15,914 nt of DNA from Firmicutes bacterium UBA3936. GTDB taxonomy: Bacteria; Bacillota; Dethiobacteria; Dethiobacterales; Dethiobacteraceae. The stretch is from NCBI GenBank assembly GCA_002385745.1, contig DGEC01000038.1, positions 1 through 15,914 on the forward strand, in the 5' to 3' direction. Under the pieces are notes generated by a model that worked only from the letters and a program-made list of their open reading frames with translations, did not search any database and was not told where the DNA came from. Position 1 is the stretch's first letter. Each line of letters opens with the position of its first letter. Below, piece after piece: positions 6,978-15,890 of the stretch. The translations under genes and the position numbers were made by a program.

Positions 6978-7916
6978 TTATGACATAATTTTAGCCATAA
7001 TGGCTTTCTGGACGTGCAGCCGGTTTTCCGCCTGGTCAAAAATTACCGACTGCGGCCCTTCAATTAAATCTTCCGTAATCTCTTCACCCCGGTGGGCAGG
7101 CAGGCAGTGCATCACCAGCGCATCTTCAGCTGCCAATGACAGAAGCTGCCTGTCAAGCCGGTAGGAAGAAAAGACCTGCCTGCGGGTTTCCTGTTCCGCT
7201 TCCTGCCCCATGCTGGTCCAGACATCGGTATATAAAACATCCGCGTTTTCTGCCGCTGCCCGGGGATCGGCGGTAATCAGAACTTCAGTGTTATAGTTGT
7301 ATTCACGGGCATTCATTCCGGCTGCCGAGACAATTTCCGGCCGCGGTTCATAACCGGGCGGGCAGGCAACAGCCACGTGCATGCCAAGCAGGCTGCAGGC
7401 CAAAAGTAAAGAGTGGGCCATATTGTTGCCGTCGCCCACATAGGCAAGTTTCAATCCCCTTAATGTTCCCTTTTTTTCCAGTACAGTCATCATATCGGCC
7501 ATGGCCTGGCAAGGATGAAGGAGATCGGTTAAGCCGTTAATAACGGGAATTGTAGCATAAGCGGCCAGTTCTTCCACTTCTCCGTGGTCAAAAGTACGGA
7601 TCATAATTCCGTCAAGGTAGCGGGAGAGAACACGGGCTGTATCTTTAACGGGCTCCCCCCGCCCCATCTGCAGGTCGGAAGCGCTCAAAAAAAGTGCATT
7701 GCCCCCCAACTGGTACATGCCCACTTCAAAGGAAACACGTGTCCGCGTAGAACTTTTCTGGAAAATCATGCCCAGGGTCTTGCCTTTGAGCAGGCGGTGG
7801 TCCTTCCCTTCCCTGTGGGCTTTCTTCAGTTCCCCGGCAAAATGCAGTATCTCCTCCAGTTCATGCGGGGTGAAATCATTAACGGTTAAAAAGTCCCGTC
7901 CACGCAAGCCGCTCAT
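6978..7916 (-). CDS. argF: ornithine carbamoyltransferase
   Basis: Joins carbamoyl phosphate and ornithine to give citrulline. At 312 residues the length is normal. The carbamoyl-phosphate loop SSTRTR (55-60), HPCQ (134-137), the ornithine-binding DVWTSMGQE (231-239) and the catalytic HCLP (270-273) are all present. The SMG motif separates it from aspartate transcarbamylase. Its ATG overlaps the carB stop codon (ATGA, four bases), which suggests translational coupling between the enzyme that makes carbamoyl phosphate and the one that uses it. AAGGTG lies upstream at suitable spacing. Confidence 0.98.
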   Translation of the reverse strand: MSGLRGRDFLTVNDFTPHELEEILHFAGELKKAHREGKDHRLLKGKTLGMIFQKSSTRTRVSFEVGMYQLGGNALFLSASDLQMGRGEPVKDTARVLSRYLDGIMIRTFDHGEVEELAAYATIPVINGLTDLLHPCQAMADMMTVLEKKGTLRGLKLAYVGDGNNMAHSLLLACSLLGMHVAVACPPGYEPRPEIVSAAGMNAREYNYNTEVLITADPRAAAENADVLYTDVWTSMGQEAEQETRRQVFSSYRLDRQLLSLAAEDALVMHCLPAHRGEEITEDLIEGPQSVIFDQAENRLHVQKAIMAKIMS

Positions 7917-10900
7917 AGCTTTTCACCTTCTCCTTCCGTGATTTTTGGCTGTAAGTATTCCTGCAGTGAGTTTACAGCAGGACGCAGGTGTCCCCGCGCT
8001 TTTCTACCCAGAATTTCAAAGAATGCCTCTGCCGTATCCGTAGATGTCAGGCAGGGGATTTTATATTCCACACAAGCCCGCCTTACCTGGTAGCCTGTTG
8101 AAGTAATTTTTTTGCCGTATGTGGGAGTATTCACCACAATATTTATTTTACCTTCCCTGATAAAATCCAAAACATTGGGCAAACCTTCCCCCACCTTGCA
8201 GACAGTTTCCACATTGCGCACACCGGCTTCGCGCAGCGCCTGCGCCGTGCCCCCTGTTGCATAGAGCTTGAACCCCAGCCGTGCGGCTTCCGACAAGAGC
8301 GGTATCAAATCCTTTTTATCTTTCTCTGCAACACTGGCCAGGATGCTGCCCCGGCGCGGGAATGACAGCCCGCAGGCAAGCATCGTTTTATACAGGGCAT
8401 CGGGGAAACTGCTGTCAATTCCCAATACTTCCCCTGTAGATTTCATTTCCGGCCCCAGGGATATGTCAACCTGCTGCAATTTTTCAAATGAAAACACTGG
8501 AGCCTTAACGGCTGTGTAGCCCGGGGGCAAAAGCAGGCCGTGGCCGTAACCCATGCCCTGCAGTGTTTCCCCAAGCATGACACGGGTTGCCAGGGCAACA
8601 AGCGGGACGCCCGTAACCTTGCTGATAATCGGGACGGTCCTGCTGGCCCGGGGATTCACTTCCAAGACATAAACCTTGTCGTCATATACGACATACTGGA
8701 TATTGACAAGGCCGCGCACTCCCAGGGCCAGTGATATACGCACAGTGTATTCAGTAATGGTGTCAATAATCTGTGGAGAAAGGGTCTGCGGCGGGAAAAC
8801 CGCCATGGAGTCCCCGGAATGGATTCCGGCCCTTTCCACATGTTCAAATATACCCGGGATCAGTACGGTTGTACCGTCGCACACCGCGTCTACTTCAGTT
8901 TCTATTCCCAAAAGATAACTGTCAAGGAGTACGGGATGCTCCGGAGTGATATTGGCTGCCAGTTGCAGATAGGTGAAAAGCTGTTCCTCGTTGTAAACAA
9001 TCTGCATGGCACGCCCGCCGATAACATAAGAAGGCCGCACAAGAAGCGGGAAGCCCAGCCTGTTGGCCGCCCCGAGAGCTTCAGACGGAGAAGAGACGGC
9101 AACTCCCTCCGGCTGGGGAATACCTAGCAGAAGCAGCAGCTTGTTAAATTTGTCCCTGTCTTCCGCCAGATCAATGGCTTCCACCGGTGTACCAAGAATC
9201 CTGACGCCTGCAGCGGCCAGCGGGCCGGCCAGGTTAATGGCAGTCTGCCCACCGAACTGCACTACCGCTCCGGCCGGCTTTTCCTTCTCTATCACGGCCA
9301 GAACATCCTCAATAGTCAACGGCTCAAAATAAAGCCTGTCTGCACAGTCAAAATCAGTGGAGACCGTTTCCGGGTTGTTGTTAATGATTACGGCCTTTCG
9401 CCCCGTCCTTCTGATAGCCCACACGCTGTGCACCGAACAATAATCAAATTCAATGCCCTGCCCGATGCGGATGGGGCCTGAACCTAAAACCAGAACTTTT
9501 TCCCCCTCCAGCGGTTCAGCCTCGTCTTTTTGGCCGTAGGTGGAGTAAAAATAGGGAGTGTCAGCTGCAGTCTCAGCTGCATAAGTGGCTATTTTTTTAT
9601 ATACCGGCCGGATATGGTTCTTTTGGCGCAGCTTGCGTATCTCTTCCCCGGGAACACCAAGACGTCTTGCCAGCTCGGCGTCGGCAAAGCCAAGCCGCTT
9701 GCAGTAAGCCAGCTTTTCACAAGTCAGCCTGTCAAGTCCCGCCAGTTCCTTTTCAGCCTCTATAATACCTGCAATTTTTTTAATAAAGAACTTGTCAATG
9801 CGGGTTATTGCAGCGGCTTCATCCGTGTCCATACCGCGCCGCAGGGCTTCCGCCAGTACAAAAAGCCGTTCATCGCTTGGCTTTTCCAAAAGCTCCCTGA
9901 TTTTCCTGTCGCTGCGTTCGGCAAGCCCCGGCAGTGTCAGGCCCGTTGTCCCTGTCTCCAGTGAACGAACCGCTTTCTGGAGAGATTCTTCCAGGGTCCG
10001 GCCAATGGCCATAACTTCGCCGGTTGCCTTCATTTGCGTCCCCAGGCGCCTGTCCGAGATCTGAAATTTATCAAAGGGCCAGCGCGGGATCTTACAGACC
10101 ACATAATCAAGTTCAGGCTCTGTAGAGGCTGATTTATTGCCGGTGCCAATCTCATTCAGCCGCAGCCCGATGGCCACCTTGGCAGCCACTTTGGCAATGG
10201 GATAGCCCGTTGCCTTGGAAGCAAGGGCACTGGAACGGCTCACCCGCGGGTTTACCTCAATTACCACATATTCATTGCTCTCAGAGTTAAGGGCAAACTG
10301 GATGTTGCAACCGCCTTCTATTTTTAAAGTCCTGATAATTTTCAGGGAAGCATTGCGCAAAAGCCGGTATTCAGCGTCTTTAAGGGTTTGCGCCGGGGCA
10401 AAAACAATGGAATCCCCCGTATGGATACCCACAGGATCAAAGTTTTCCATGGAGCATACGGTAATGCAGTTGTCATCGGCATCCCGCATAACCTCAAACT
10501 CAATTTCCTTCCAGCCGGCCACGCTTTTTTCTAGTAAAACCTGACCGATAAGGCTGTGTTTGAGCCCGCGCGATACCACATCCCGCAGGGAATTATCATC
10601 ATAAACAAACCCGCCGCCCGTGCCTCCCAGCGTATAGGCGGGCCGTACTATCACGGGATACCCCGTTTCCCGGACGAAGGCTTCCGCTTCAGCCAGGGAA
10701 GAAACAATGGTGCTGGGAGCAACAGGTTCATTTATGGCTTGCATCGTTTCCTTGAAAAGCTCCCTGTCTTCAGCCCTTTCAATAGTTTCCAGTGAAGTGC
10801 CAAGCAGCCTGACTTTGTACTTGTCAAGAACACCTGCTTCCGCCAGTTCCTTGGCCAGATTAAGACCCGTCTGCCCGCCCAAGGTAGGCAGCAGGCCGTC

Positions 10901-11149
10901 GGGCCTCTCCCTCGCAATTATCCGGGTCAGATAATCCAGGGACAGCGGTTCCAGGTAGACCCTGTCTGCAATATCGGGGTCTGTCATTATTGTCGCCGGA
11001 TTGCTGTTGACAAGAACTATCTCACAGCCTTCTTCATGCAAAGCTTTGCAGGCCTGCGTGCCTGCATAGTCAAATTCGGCCGCCTGCCCGATGACTATGG
11101 GCCCGGAGCCAATGACCAGTATTTTATTGATACCTTCCATCCGTGGCAC
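7913..11149 (-). CDS. carB: carbamoyl-phosphate synthase large subunit
   Basis: Makes carbamoyl phosphate from bicarbonate, ammonia and two ATP. At 1078 residues it is full length, with two homologous halves: the first begins KILVIGSGPIVIGQAAEFDYAG (9-30, Rossmann-like) followed by an ATP-grasp domain ending near VIEVNPRVSRSSAL (296-309); the second begins near 551 (KVLVLGSGPIRIGQGIEFDY). A C-terminal MGS-like regulatory domain (about 940-1078) contains LYATGGTAQAL. Start: GTG at 11149, six bases after GGGGGA; ATG at 11140 is too far from it. It starts 14 bases after argD and overlaps argF by four bases. The small glutaminase subunit gene carA, which normally precedes carB, is absent here. 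CarB must use a CarA encoded elsewhere, or free ammonia. Confidence 0.98.
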   Translation of the reverse strand: MPRMEGINKILVIGSGPIVIGQAAEFDYAGTQACKALHEEGCEIVLVNSNPATIMTDPDIADRVYLEPLSLDYLTRIIARERPDGLLPTLGGQTGLNLAKELAEAGVLDKYKVRLLGTSLETIERAEDRELFKETMQAINEPVAPSTIVSSLAEAEAFVRETGYPVIVRPAYTLGGTGGGFVYDDNSLRDVVSRGLKHSLIGQVLLEKSVAGWKEIEFEVMRDADDNCITVCSMENFDPVGIHTGDSIVFAPAQTLKDAEYRLLRNASLKIIRTLKIEGGCNIQFALNSESNEYVVIEVNPRVSRSSALASKATGYPIAKVAAKVAIGLRLNEIGTGNKSASTEPELDYVVCKIPRWPFDKFQISDRRLGTQMKATGEVMAIGRTLEESLQKAVRSLETGTTGLTLPGLAERSDRKIRELLEKPSDERLFVLAEALRRGMDTDEAAAITRIDKFFIKKIAGIIEAEKELAGLDRLTCEKLAYCKRLGFADAELARRLGVPGEEIRKLRQKNHIRPVYKKIATYAAETAADTPYFYSTYGQKDEAEPLEGEKVLVLGSGPIRIGQGIEFDYCSVHSVWAIRRTGRKAVIINNNPETVSTDFDCADRLYFEPLTIEDVLAVIEKEKPAGAVVQFGGQTAINLAGPLAAAGVRILGTPVEAIDLAEDRDKFNKLLLLLGIPQPEGVAVSSPSEALGAANRLGFPLLVRPSYVIGGRAMQIVYNEEQLFTYLQLAANITPEHPVLLDSYLLGIETEVDAVCDGTTVLIPGIFEHVERAGIHSGDSMAVFPPQTLSPQIIDTITEYTVRISLALGVRGLVNIQYVVYDDKVYVLEVNPRASRTVPIISKVTGVPLVALATRVMLGETLQGMGYGHGLLLPPGYTAVKAPVFSFEKLQQVDISLGPEMKSTGEVLGIDSSFPDALYKTMLACGLSFPRRGSILASVAEKDKKDLIPLLSEAARLGFKLYATGGTAQALREAGVRNVETVCKVGEGLPNVLDFIREGKINIVVNTPTYGKKITSTGYQVRRACVEYKIPCLTSTDTAEAFFEILGRKARGHLRPAVNSLQEYLQPKITEGEGEKL

Positions 11150-11163
11150 AGAAGGTCCCCCTT

Positions 11164-12351
11164 TTATGGCAATCTGTCAAAAACGTTTTGCAGTATGCAA
11201 ATAGCAGCGTCAACATGTTCTTCCGTAATGATCAGGGGAGGCAAAAAACGCAGTATTTTTCCCCCAATGCAGTTGACAAGCAGCCCCTCTTCCTGGCAGA
11301 GCCTTGCGCAATCTGCAGCGCCTTCCGTCATCTCCAGCCCGATCATCAGTCCCAGGCTGCGTATTTCCCTGGTCTTCACAGGAGACAGTTCCTGCAGCCT
11401 GCCGGTAAAGTATTCACCCAGCCGCGCCACATGCTCCAGGAATCCTTCCCCGGTCAAAACATCCAAAACGGCGTGGGCGGCGGCGCAAACTACAGAATTG
11501 CCTCCAAAAGTGGAAGCATGTTCACCGGGCGCCAGTATGTCGGCCGCCTTTTCCCCGGCCGCCATCACTCCAATGGGCAGGCCGCCTCCCAGTGCTTTGG
11601 CCAGGGTGAAAATATCGGGTTCCACACCGTAATGCTCGTAGGCAAACAGTTTTCCCGTACGGCCCATACCGCACTGTACTTCGTCAAATATCAAAAGCAG
11701 ATTGTGCTCATCACAGAGCCGGCGCAGCCCCTGCAAAAACTCGGGAGCAGCCGGATACACCCCGCCCTCGCCCTGGACGGGTTCGACCAGAATAGCTGCG
11801 GTCTTTTCCGTAACCTGCTCCGCAAAGGATTGCAAATCATTAAAATGGGCATAGCGGAATCCCGGTACCAGCGGCTCAAAACCCTTATGGTATTTTGGCT
11901 GGCCGGTGGCTGTCAGGGAGGCCAGGGTGCGGCCGTGGAACGAGCGGTAAGCCGTAATGATTTCATAGGCATCGCCGCCTTTAACTTGCTTGCCGTATTT
12001 GCGCGCCAATTTGATGGCTGCCTCATTAGTCTCCGTCCCGCTGTTGCAAAAAAAGACCTTTTTGGCGCAGGAAAGCTGCACCAGCCTTTCGGCAAGCAGT
12101 GTCTGCTGCCTTGTATAATACAGGTTTGAGGTATGCATTAAACACCCGGCCTGCCGGCGGACAGCTTCGACAACCTGCGGGTGACAGTGTCCAAGATTGT
12201 TTACGGCCAGCCCGCTGACAAAATCAAGGTAGCGCCTGCCGCCGTCATCCCAGACATAAACCCCTTCTCCCCGTTCAATTAAAAGAGTGGCTTCAGGCTG
12301 CCTGCCATAGGTGTCAATAATATATTCTTTCTCCAGCTCTTTAATATCCAT
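11164..12351 (-). CDS. argD: acetylornithine aminotransferase
   Basis: PLP enzyme that exchanges an amino group between glutamate and N-acetylglutamate semialdehyde to give N-acetylornithine. Class III aminotransferase, 395 residues. Features (numbered from the chosen start): GTETNEAAIKLAR (105-117), SFHGRT around 137-142, VEPVQGEGGV (189-198), the cofactor Asp in FDEVQ (Asp223), and the PLP lysine in LAKALGGGLP (Lys252). Two ATGs are close together; the first (12357) sits directly against AGGAGG, while the second (12351) is six bases away, so I chose the second. The ribosome site overlaps the argB stop codon (TAGGAGG), which indicates coupled translation. It follows argB by ten bases. Confidence 0.97.
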   Translation of the reverse strand: MDIKELEKEYIIDTYGRQPEATLLIERGEGVYVWDDGGRRYLDFVSGLAVNNLGHCHPQVVEAVRRQAGCLMHTSNLYYTRQQTLLAERLVQLSCAKKVFFCNSGTETNEAAIKLARKYGKQVKGGDAYEIITAYRSFHGRTLASLTATGQPKYHKGFEPLVPGFRYAHFNDLQSFAEQVTEKTAAILVEPVQGEGGVYPAAPEFLQGLRRLCDEHNLLLIFDEVQCGMGRTGKLFAYEHYGVEPDIFTLAKALGGGLPIGVMAAGEKAADILAPGEHASTFGGNSVVCAAAHAVLDVLTGEGFLEHVARLGEYFTGRLQELSPVKTREIRSLGLMIGLEMTEGAADCARLCQEEGLLVNCIGGKILRFLPPLIITEEHVDAAICILQNVFDRLP

Positions 12352-12361
12352 ATTCATCCTC

Positions 12362-13249
12362 CTAAACTGTTACCATGGTACCTATGCCATGGTCGGTGAA
12401 AATCTCCAGGAGCAATGAATGGGGAAGCCGGCCGTTAATAATATGTGTACGGCCTACCTCATGCTCAAGGGCGGTAAGACAGGCTTCCACCTTGGGAATC
12501 ATCCCTTTGTTAATCCGCCCTTCTTCTATCATTTCCAGCGCCTTGTCTTTGGGCAGCGAGGAAATGAGAGATGCCGGGTCTTCTTCATCGGCGAAAATTC
12601 CTTCCACATCCGTCAGTAGAATCAGCTTCTCGGCAGAAAGGGCGGCGGCCAGTTCTCCGGCTACATGGTCGGCATTGATATTCAGGCTTTCACCTTCCAG
12701 CCCTACAGCTATTGGGGAGATGACGGGAATATAGCCCTGCGAACTCAGGGCGTGAATTACACCGGGATTTACCTTGACAACATCCCCCACGTAACCCAAA
12801 TCCACTTCTTCACCGTCTATCCTTTCCGGCATCCGCCGCCGTCCGACCAGTAGATTGGAGTCTTTGCCGGAAAGCCCTACGGCCTTGCCACCGTAGCGGT
12901 TCATCAGGGCAACAATTTCCCTGTTAACCTTGCCAGTTAGAACCATTTCCACAATTTCCATTGTTTCGGCATCTGTTACCCGCAGGCCGTTGACAAATTT
13001 CGCCTCTTTGCCTAGGCGGCGCAACAGTCCGGTAACTTCAGCCCCGCCACCGTGCACCACAATGGGATTGATACCGATAAATTTCAGAAGAATGATATCC
13101 ATAATCACCGACTTTTTCAGTTCGGGGGATACCATGGCCTGCCCGCCGTATTTTATGACAAAGGTTTTATCGGCAAAGGTGCGCAGGTAAGGCAGTGCCT
13201 CAATCAATATTTCAGCTTTCTGGATTGATTCCCTGACATCATTTGTCAC
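12362..13249 (-). CDS. argB: acetylglutamate kinase, probably arginine-sensitive type
   Basis: Phosphorylates N-acetylglutamate, the second step of the pathway. It is 295 residues, longer than the E. coli type (about 258). Motifs: VIKYGGQAM (31-39), VVHGGGAEV, ADHVAGELAAALSAEKL and NKGMIPKV. The extra N-terminal segment (about 1-25, VRESIQKAEILIEALPYLRTF) matches the added helix that distinguishes hexameric, arginine-inhibited kinases. Such feedback control is expected when ArgJ recycles the acetyl group, because the kinase becomes the control point. Start: GTG at 13249 with AAGGAG nine bases upstream. It lies 36 bases after argJ. Confidence 0.97.
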   Translation of the reverse strand: MTNDVRESIQKAEILIEALPYLRTFADKTFVIKYGGQAMVSPELKKSVIMDIILLKFIGINPIVVHGGGAEVTGLLRRLGKEAKFVNGLRVTDAETMEIVEMVLTGKVNREIVALMNRYGGKAVGLSGKDSNLLVGRRRMPERIDGEEVDLGYVGDVVKVNPGVIHALSSQGYIPVISPIAVGLEGESLNINADHVAGELAAALSAEKLILLTDVEGIFADEEDPASLISSLPKDKALEMIEEGRINKGMIPKVEACLTALEHEVGRTHIINGRLPHSLLLEIFTDHGIGTMVTV

Positions 13250-13285
13250 TAGCCATCACTCCTTAAATGATATCCGCCGCCGCCT

Positions 13286-14494
13286 CTAACTGCGGTAGCT
13301 GGCATTAATTCTCACATATTCATAGCTCAAATCCGATCCCCAGGCGGTTACTTTCTCTTTGCCCAGATGCAAATCCACCATAATACTGATATCTCTTTCC
13401 GCCAGTATCTCCTTCGCCCTTTCCTCACTGAAAGGCAGCCCGCAGCCGTTCCGGGCAACCTGTAAATCCCCAAGAAAAATATCCACCCGTTCCGGGTCAA
13501 AGTCCGCATCTGTCTGCCCGATAGCTGAAATAATCCGTCCCCAGTTGGCATCCTCACCAAAGAAGGCCGTTTTTACCAGATTGGAGTTTAAAATCCCCAG
13601 GGCTATTTTTTTGCCGTCGGCATAGCTGGGAGCGTTCTTAACCGTAACTTCCAGAAACTTGCTGGCCCCTTCCCCGTCCCGGACAATTTTCTGTGCCAGT
13701 TCAGTGTTAACCTGCTGCAAAAGTTCGACAAAACGGCGAAAATCATCGTTCTCTTCCGCAATTAATGGGTTTTGCGCCATGCCGTTGGCCAGCACCAGCG
13801 CCATATCGTTGGTGCTGGTATCACCGTCGACGGTAATCAGGTTGTAAGAATAATCTACCGTTTGCCGCAGTGCCCTCTGCAGCAAGTCCGGAGTTATGGC
13901 GCAGTCGGTGGTCACAAAACTTAACATGGTGGCCATATTGGGGCAGATCATGCCGGAACCCTTCGCTATCCCGCCGGCAGTCACCATTTTCCCGCCGATT
14001 TCCAAGGAATAGGCGGCGTTTTTTGCAACCAGATCGGTGGTCAGTATGGCCTCCGCCGCATCCCGCCAGCCATCAGGAGAAAGCAGTCCGGCAGCTTTTT
14101 CTATCCCTGCCTCGATTTTTTCCATGGGCAGGTTAGAGCCGATTACCCCTGTTGAAGCCACTAAAACTTCTTCCGCCTGCAAACCCAGTTTTTCAGCCGC
14201 CACTTCCGCCATGCGCTTTGCATCATACAGTCCCTGCTCCCCTGAACAGGCATTGGCGTTGCCGCTGTTGCAGACAATGGCCCTGGCACTGCCTGAAGCT
14301 ATATGGCGGCGTGTTACAATAACGGGTGCCGCCTGAAAACGGTTTTGGGTAAACACTCCGGCAGCAGCCGCCGGCCGGCTGGAATAAATCAGCGCCAGGT
14401 CCTTTTTGCCCGTTTTTTTCAGACCACAGTGAATCCCGGCTGCAGAAAAACCGGAGGCTGCGGTCACTCCTTTTTCTTCTTTTTTCATTTTCAC
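13286..14494 (-). CDS. argJ: glutamate N-acetyltransferase / amino-acid N-acetyltransferase
   Basis: Moves the acetyl group from N-acetylornithine to glutamate, releasing ornithine and regenerating N-acetylglutamate; bifunctional forms can also use acetyl-CoA. At 402 residues it has normal length. The self-cleavage site and nucleophile are visible in KGSGMICPNMATMLSF: the chain is expected to be cut before Thr189, giving alpha and beta subunits. The C-terminus has the usual SYEYVRINASYRS. Start: GTG at 14494, seven bases after GGGGG, a ribosome site inside the end of argC; ATG at 14488 is possible. It starts two bases after argC. No argA-like gene is seen in the window, so this enzyme may also perform the first step. 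Confidence 0.97.
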   Translation of the reverse strand: MKMKKEEKGVTAASGFSAAGIHCGLKKTGKKDLALIYSSRPAAAAGVFTQNRFQAAPVIVTRRHIASGSARAIVCNSGNANACSGEQGLYDAKRMAEVAAEKLGLQAEEVLVASTGVIGSNLPMEKIEAGIEKAAGLLSPDGWRDAAEAILTTDLVAKNAAYSLEIGGKMVTAGGIAKGSGMICPNMATMLSFVTTDCAITPDLLQRALRQTVDYSYNLITVDGDTSTNDMALVLANGMAQNPLIAEENDDFRRFVELLQQVNTELAQKIVRDGEGASKFLEVTVKNAPSYADGKKIALGILNSNLVKTAFFGEDANWGRIISAIGQTDADFDPERVDIFLGDLQVARNGCGLPFSEERAKEILAERDISIMVDLHLGKEKVTAWGSDLSYEYVRINASYRS

Positions 14495-14496
14495 TT

Positions 14497-15519
14497 CTAC
14501 ACCCCCTGCAGCAGGCCTGCCGTCTCCGGCAATCCCAGCATCAGATTCATATTCTGCACCGCCTGCCCCGCCGCCCCTTTAACCAGATTGTCAATGGCCG
14601 AGACGACAATCAGGCGACACGAGCGCTTATCAAGACGGAAAGCAATGTCACAGTAATTTGTACCGCTGACATGTTTTGTCTCCGGTAAGTCCTCAAGCAG
14701 CCGGATAAACGGTTCACTGTCATAATATTCCCTGAAAGTATCCCATATTTTTTCTTCCGCAATCCGTGCCTTGATTTTCAAGTAAATTGTGGCAAGGATT
14801 CCCCGCACCATGGGCACCAGATGGGGTGTGAAAACTACCTTCAGCTGCCTGCCCGCAGCCGCGGCAAGACCCTGCTCAATTTCCGGAATATGCTGGTGCC
14901 CCGTAATTTTATAAGCCTTAAAGTTTTCCGTACATTCCGGAAAATGATAGGGCTGTCTAGCCGCTCTGCCCGCCCCGGAAACGCCAGATTTTGCATCAAT
15001 AATGATATCCTCCGCTTCCGCCACTCCTGCGGCCAAAAGCGGCGCAAGAGGCAGCTGAACAGCGGTCGGGTAGCATCCGGGGTTGGCAACCAGCCGCGCA
15101 TCTTTTATCTTTTCCCTGTTGCTTTCGGGCAGTCCATAGACAGCCTGCTTCAGATATTCCGGATGACAGTGTTCATAGCCGTACCAGACAGGATACAGGC
15201 CGGGGTCCTGCAGCCGGAAATCACCGCTTAAATCAACTACCGGTCTGCCTGTATTTAGAAGCCCGGGCACCATCTTCATCGATGTCCCATGGGGCAGGGC
15301 GGCAAATATAAAATCACATTCCGCCAGCCTGTCATTATCCGGTTTTTCAAGGGGTAAATCGCATAATCCCCTGAAGCGGGGATAAACATCGGAAAATTTC
15401 TGCCCCGCATAGCTTTCAGAAGTCAGATAATGGGGCCGAACATACTGGTGGCGGATTAATATCTCCACCAGTTCCCTGCCGGTATAACCCGTTGCTCCCA
15501 CAACTGCCACTTTCAACAT
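14497..15519 (-). CDS. argC: N-acetyl-gamma-glutamyl-phosphate reductase
   Basis: NADPH-dependent reduction of N-acetylglutamyl phosphate to the semialdehyde, third step of arginine synthesis. The 340 residues match the family. It begins MLKVAVVGATGYTGREL, with the nucleotide-binding GATGYTG at 8-14. The catalytic cysteine is in VANPGCYPTA (Cys149), and the conserved HQHIPEIEQ follows at 208-216. A longer frame reaches 15603, but that would run into the T-box terminator. ATG at 15519 starts directly at the fold and has a modest ribosome site (AGGGACGGTG). First gene of the operon, 33 bases after the leader terminator, so its transcription depends on T-box readthrough. Confidence 0.97.
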   Translation of the reverse strand: MLKVAVVGATGYTGRELVEILIRHQYVRPHYLTSESYAGQKFSDVYPRFRGLCDLPLEKPDNDRLAECDFIFAALPHGTSMKMVPGLLNTGRPVVDLSGDFRLQDPGLYPVWYGYEHCHPEYLKQAVYGLPESNREKIKDARLVANPGCYPTAVQLPLAPLLAAGVAEAEDIIIDAKSGVSGAGRAARQPYHFPECTENFKAYKITGHQHIPEIEQGLAAAAGRQLKVVFTPHLVPMVRGILATIYLKIKARIAEEKIWDTFREYYDSEPFIRLLEDLPETKHVSGTNYCDIAFRLDKRSCRLIVVSAIDNLVKGAAGQAVQNMNLMLGLPETAGLLQGV

Positions 15520-15552
15520 AGCCGCAACACCGTCCCTGCGTTTTTTTGCTAT

Positions 15553-15584
15553 AAAAAAACCTCTCTTCCCAAAGGACGAGAGGT
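15553..15584 (-). terminator. T-box-controlled intrinsic terminator before argC
   Basis: Minus-strand ACCTCTC (15578-15584) pairs with GAGAGGT (15559-15565), with a small inner stem, followed by a run of seven T residues. It lies directly after the T-box motif, so formation competes with the antiterminator. Confidence 0.9.
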
Positions 15585-15827
15585 ATCTGTCTCGCGGTAC
15601 CACCTTAATTGGCCGTAAGGCCCACTTAACCCGTAATAATTACGGACTGCGTTAACGGGCTTTCCCGGTGTGTCCTACTAAGCTGGCGCCGTTTGGCACA
15701 CGGCTCAGGGGTGCGCTTCAGAAAACCTTCCGTACCGGGCTCCCACCGTCCCCGGCTCGCTAAACTTCCAGTATTCCTACTCTCCCCGTCACGGCCTTGG
15801 CTATTAACATTTTTGCCAATATCTATA
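15553..15827 (-). promoter_or_regulatory. T-box leader, arginine-specific (specifier CGC)
   Basis: The conserved antiterminator motif AAGGTGGTACCGCG lies at 15593-15606 on the minus strand, with the tRNA-end-binding TGGT within it. Upstream, a large stem I (about 15700-15800) includes GGGGAGAGTAGGA on its 5' side and a paired CCCC on its 3' side. The specifier loop reads TGAAGCGCAC, giving CGC (15713-15715, Arg) after GAAG and before a purine, as expected. Known T-box logic: uncharged tRNA-Arg pairs with both sites and stabilises the antiterminator, so the arginine genes are read through when arginine is short. The motif and terminator are direct observations; the exact specifier register is inferred and agrees with the operon's function. 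Confidence 0.9.
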
Positions 15828-15833
15828 ACAATT

Positions 15834-15862
15834 ACATTAGCACTGCCCCGGTTAAAAGTCAA
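15834..15862 (-). promoter_or_regulatory. promoter of the arginine operon leader
   Basis: Minus-strand TTGACT (15857-15862), a 17-base spacer, and TAATGT (15834-15839), the latter preceded by TG in an extended -10 arrangement (TGCTAATGT). The predicted transcript starts near 15827, just before T-box stem I. Confidence 0.6.
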
Positions 15863-15890
15863 GGGGAAAAAATAAAATGTATCTGTCAAG

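Noticed and set aside
11143..12129. 328-codon open frame on the plus strand opposite argD
   Set aside because: It mirrors argD codons, resembles no protein family I know, and conflicts with a clear, full-length argD.
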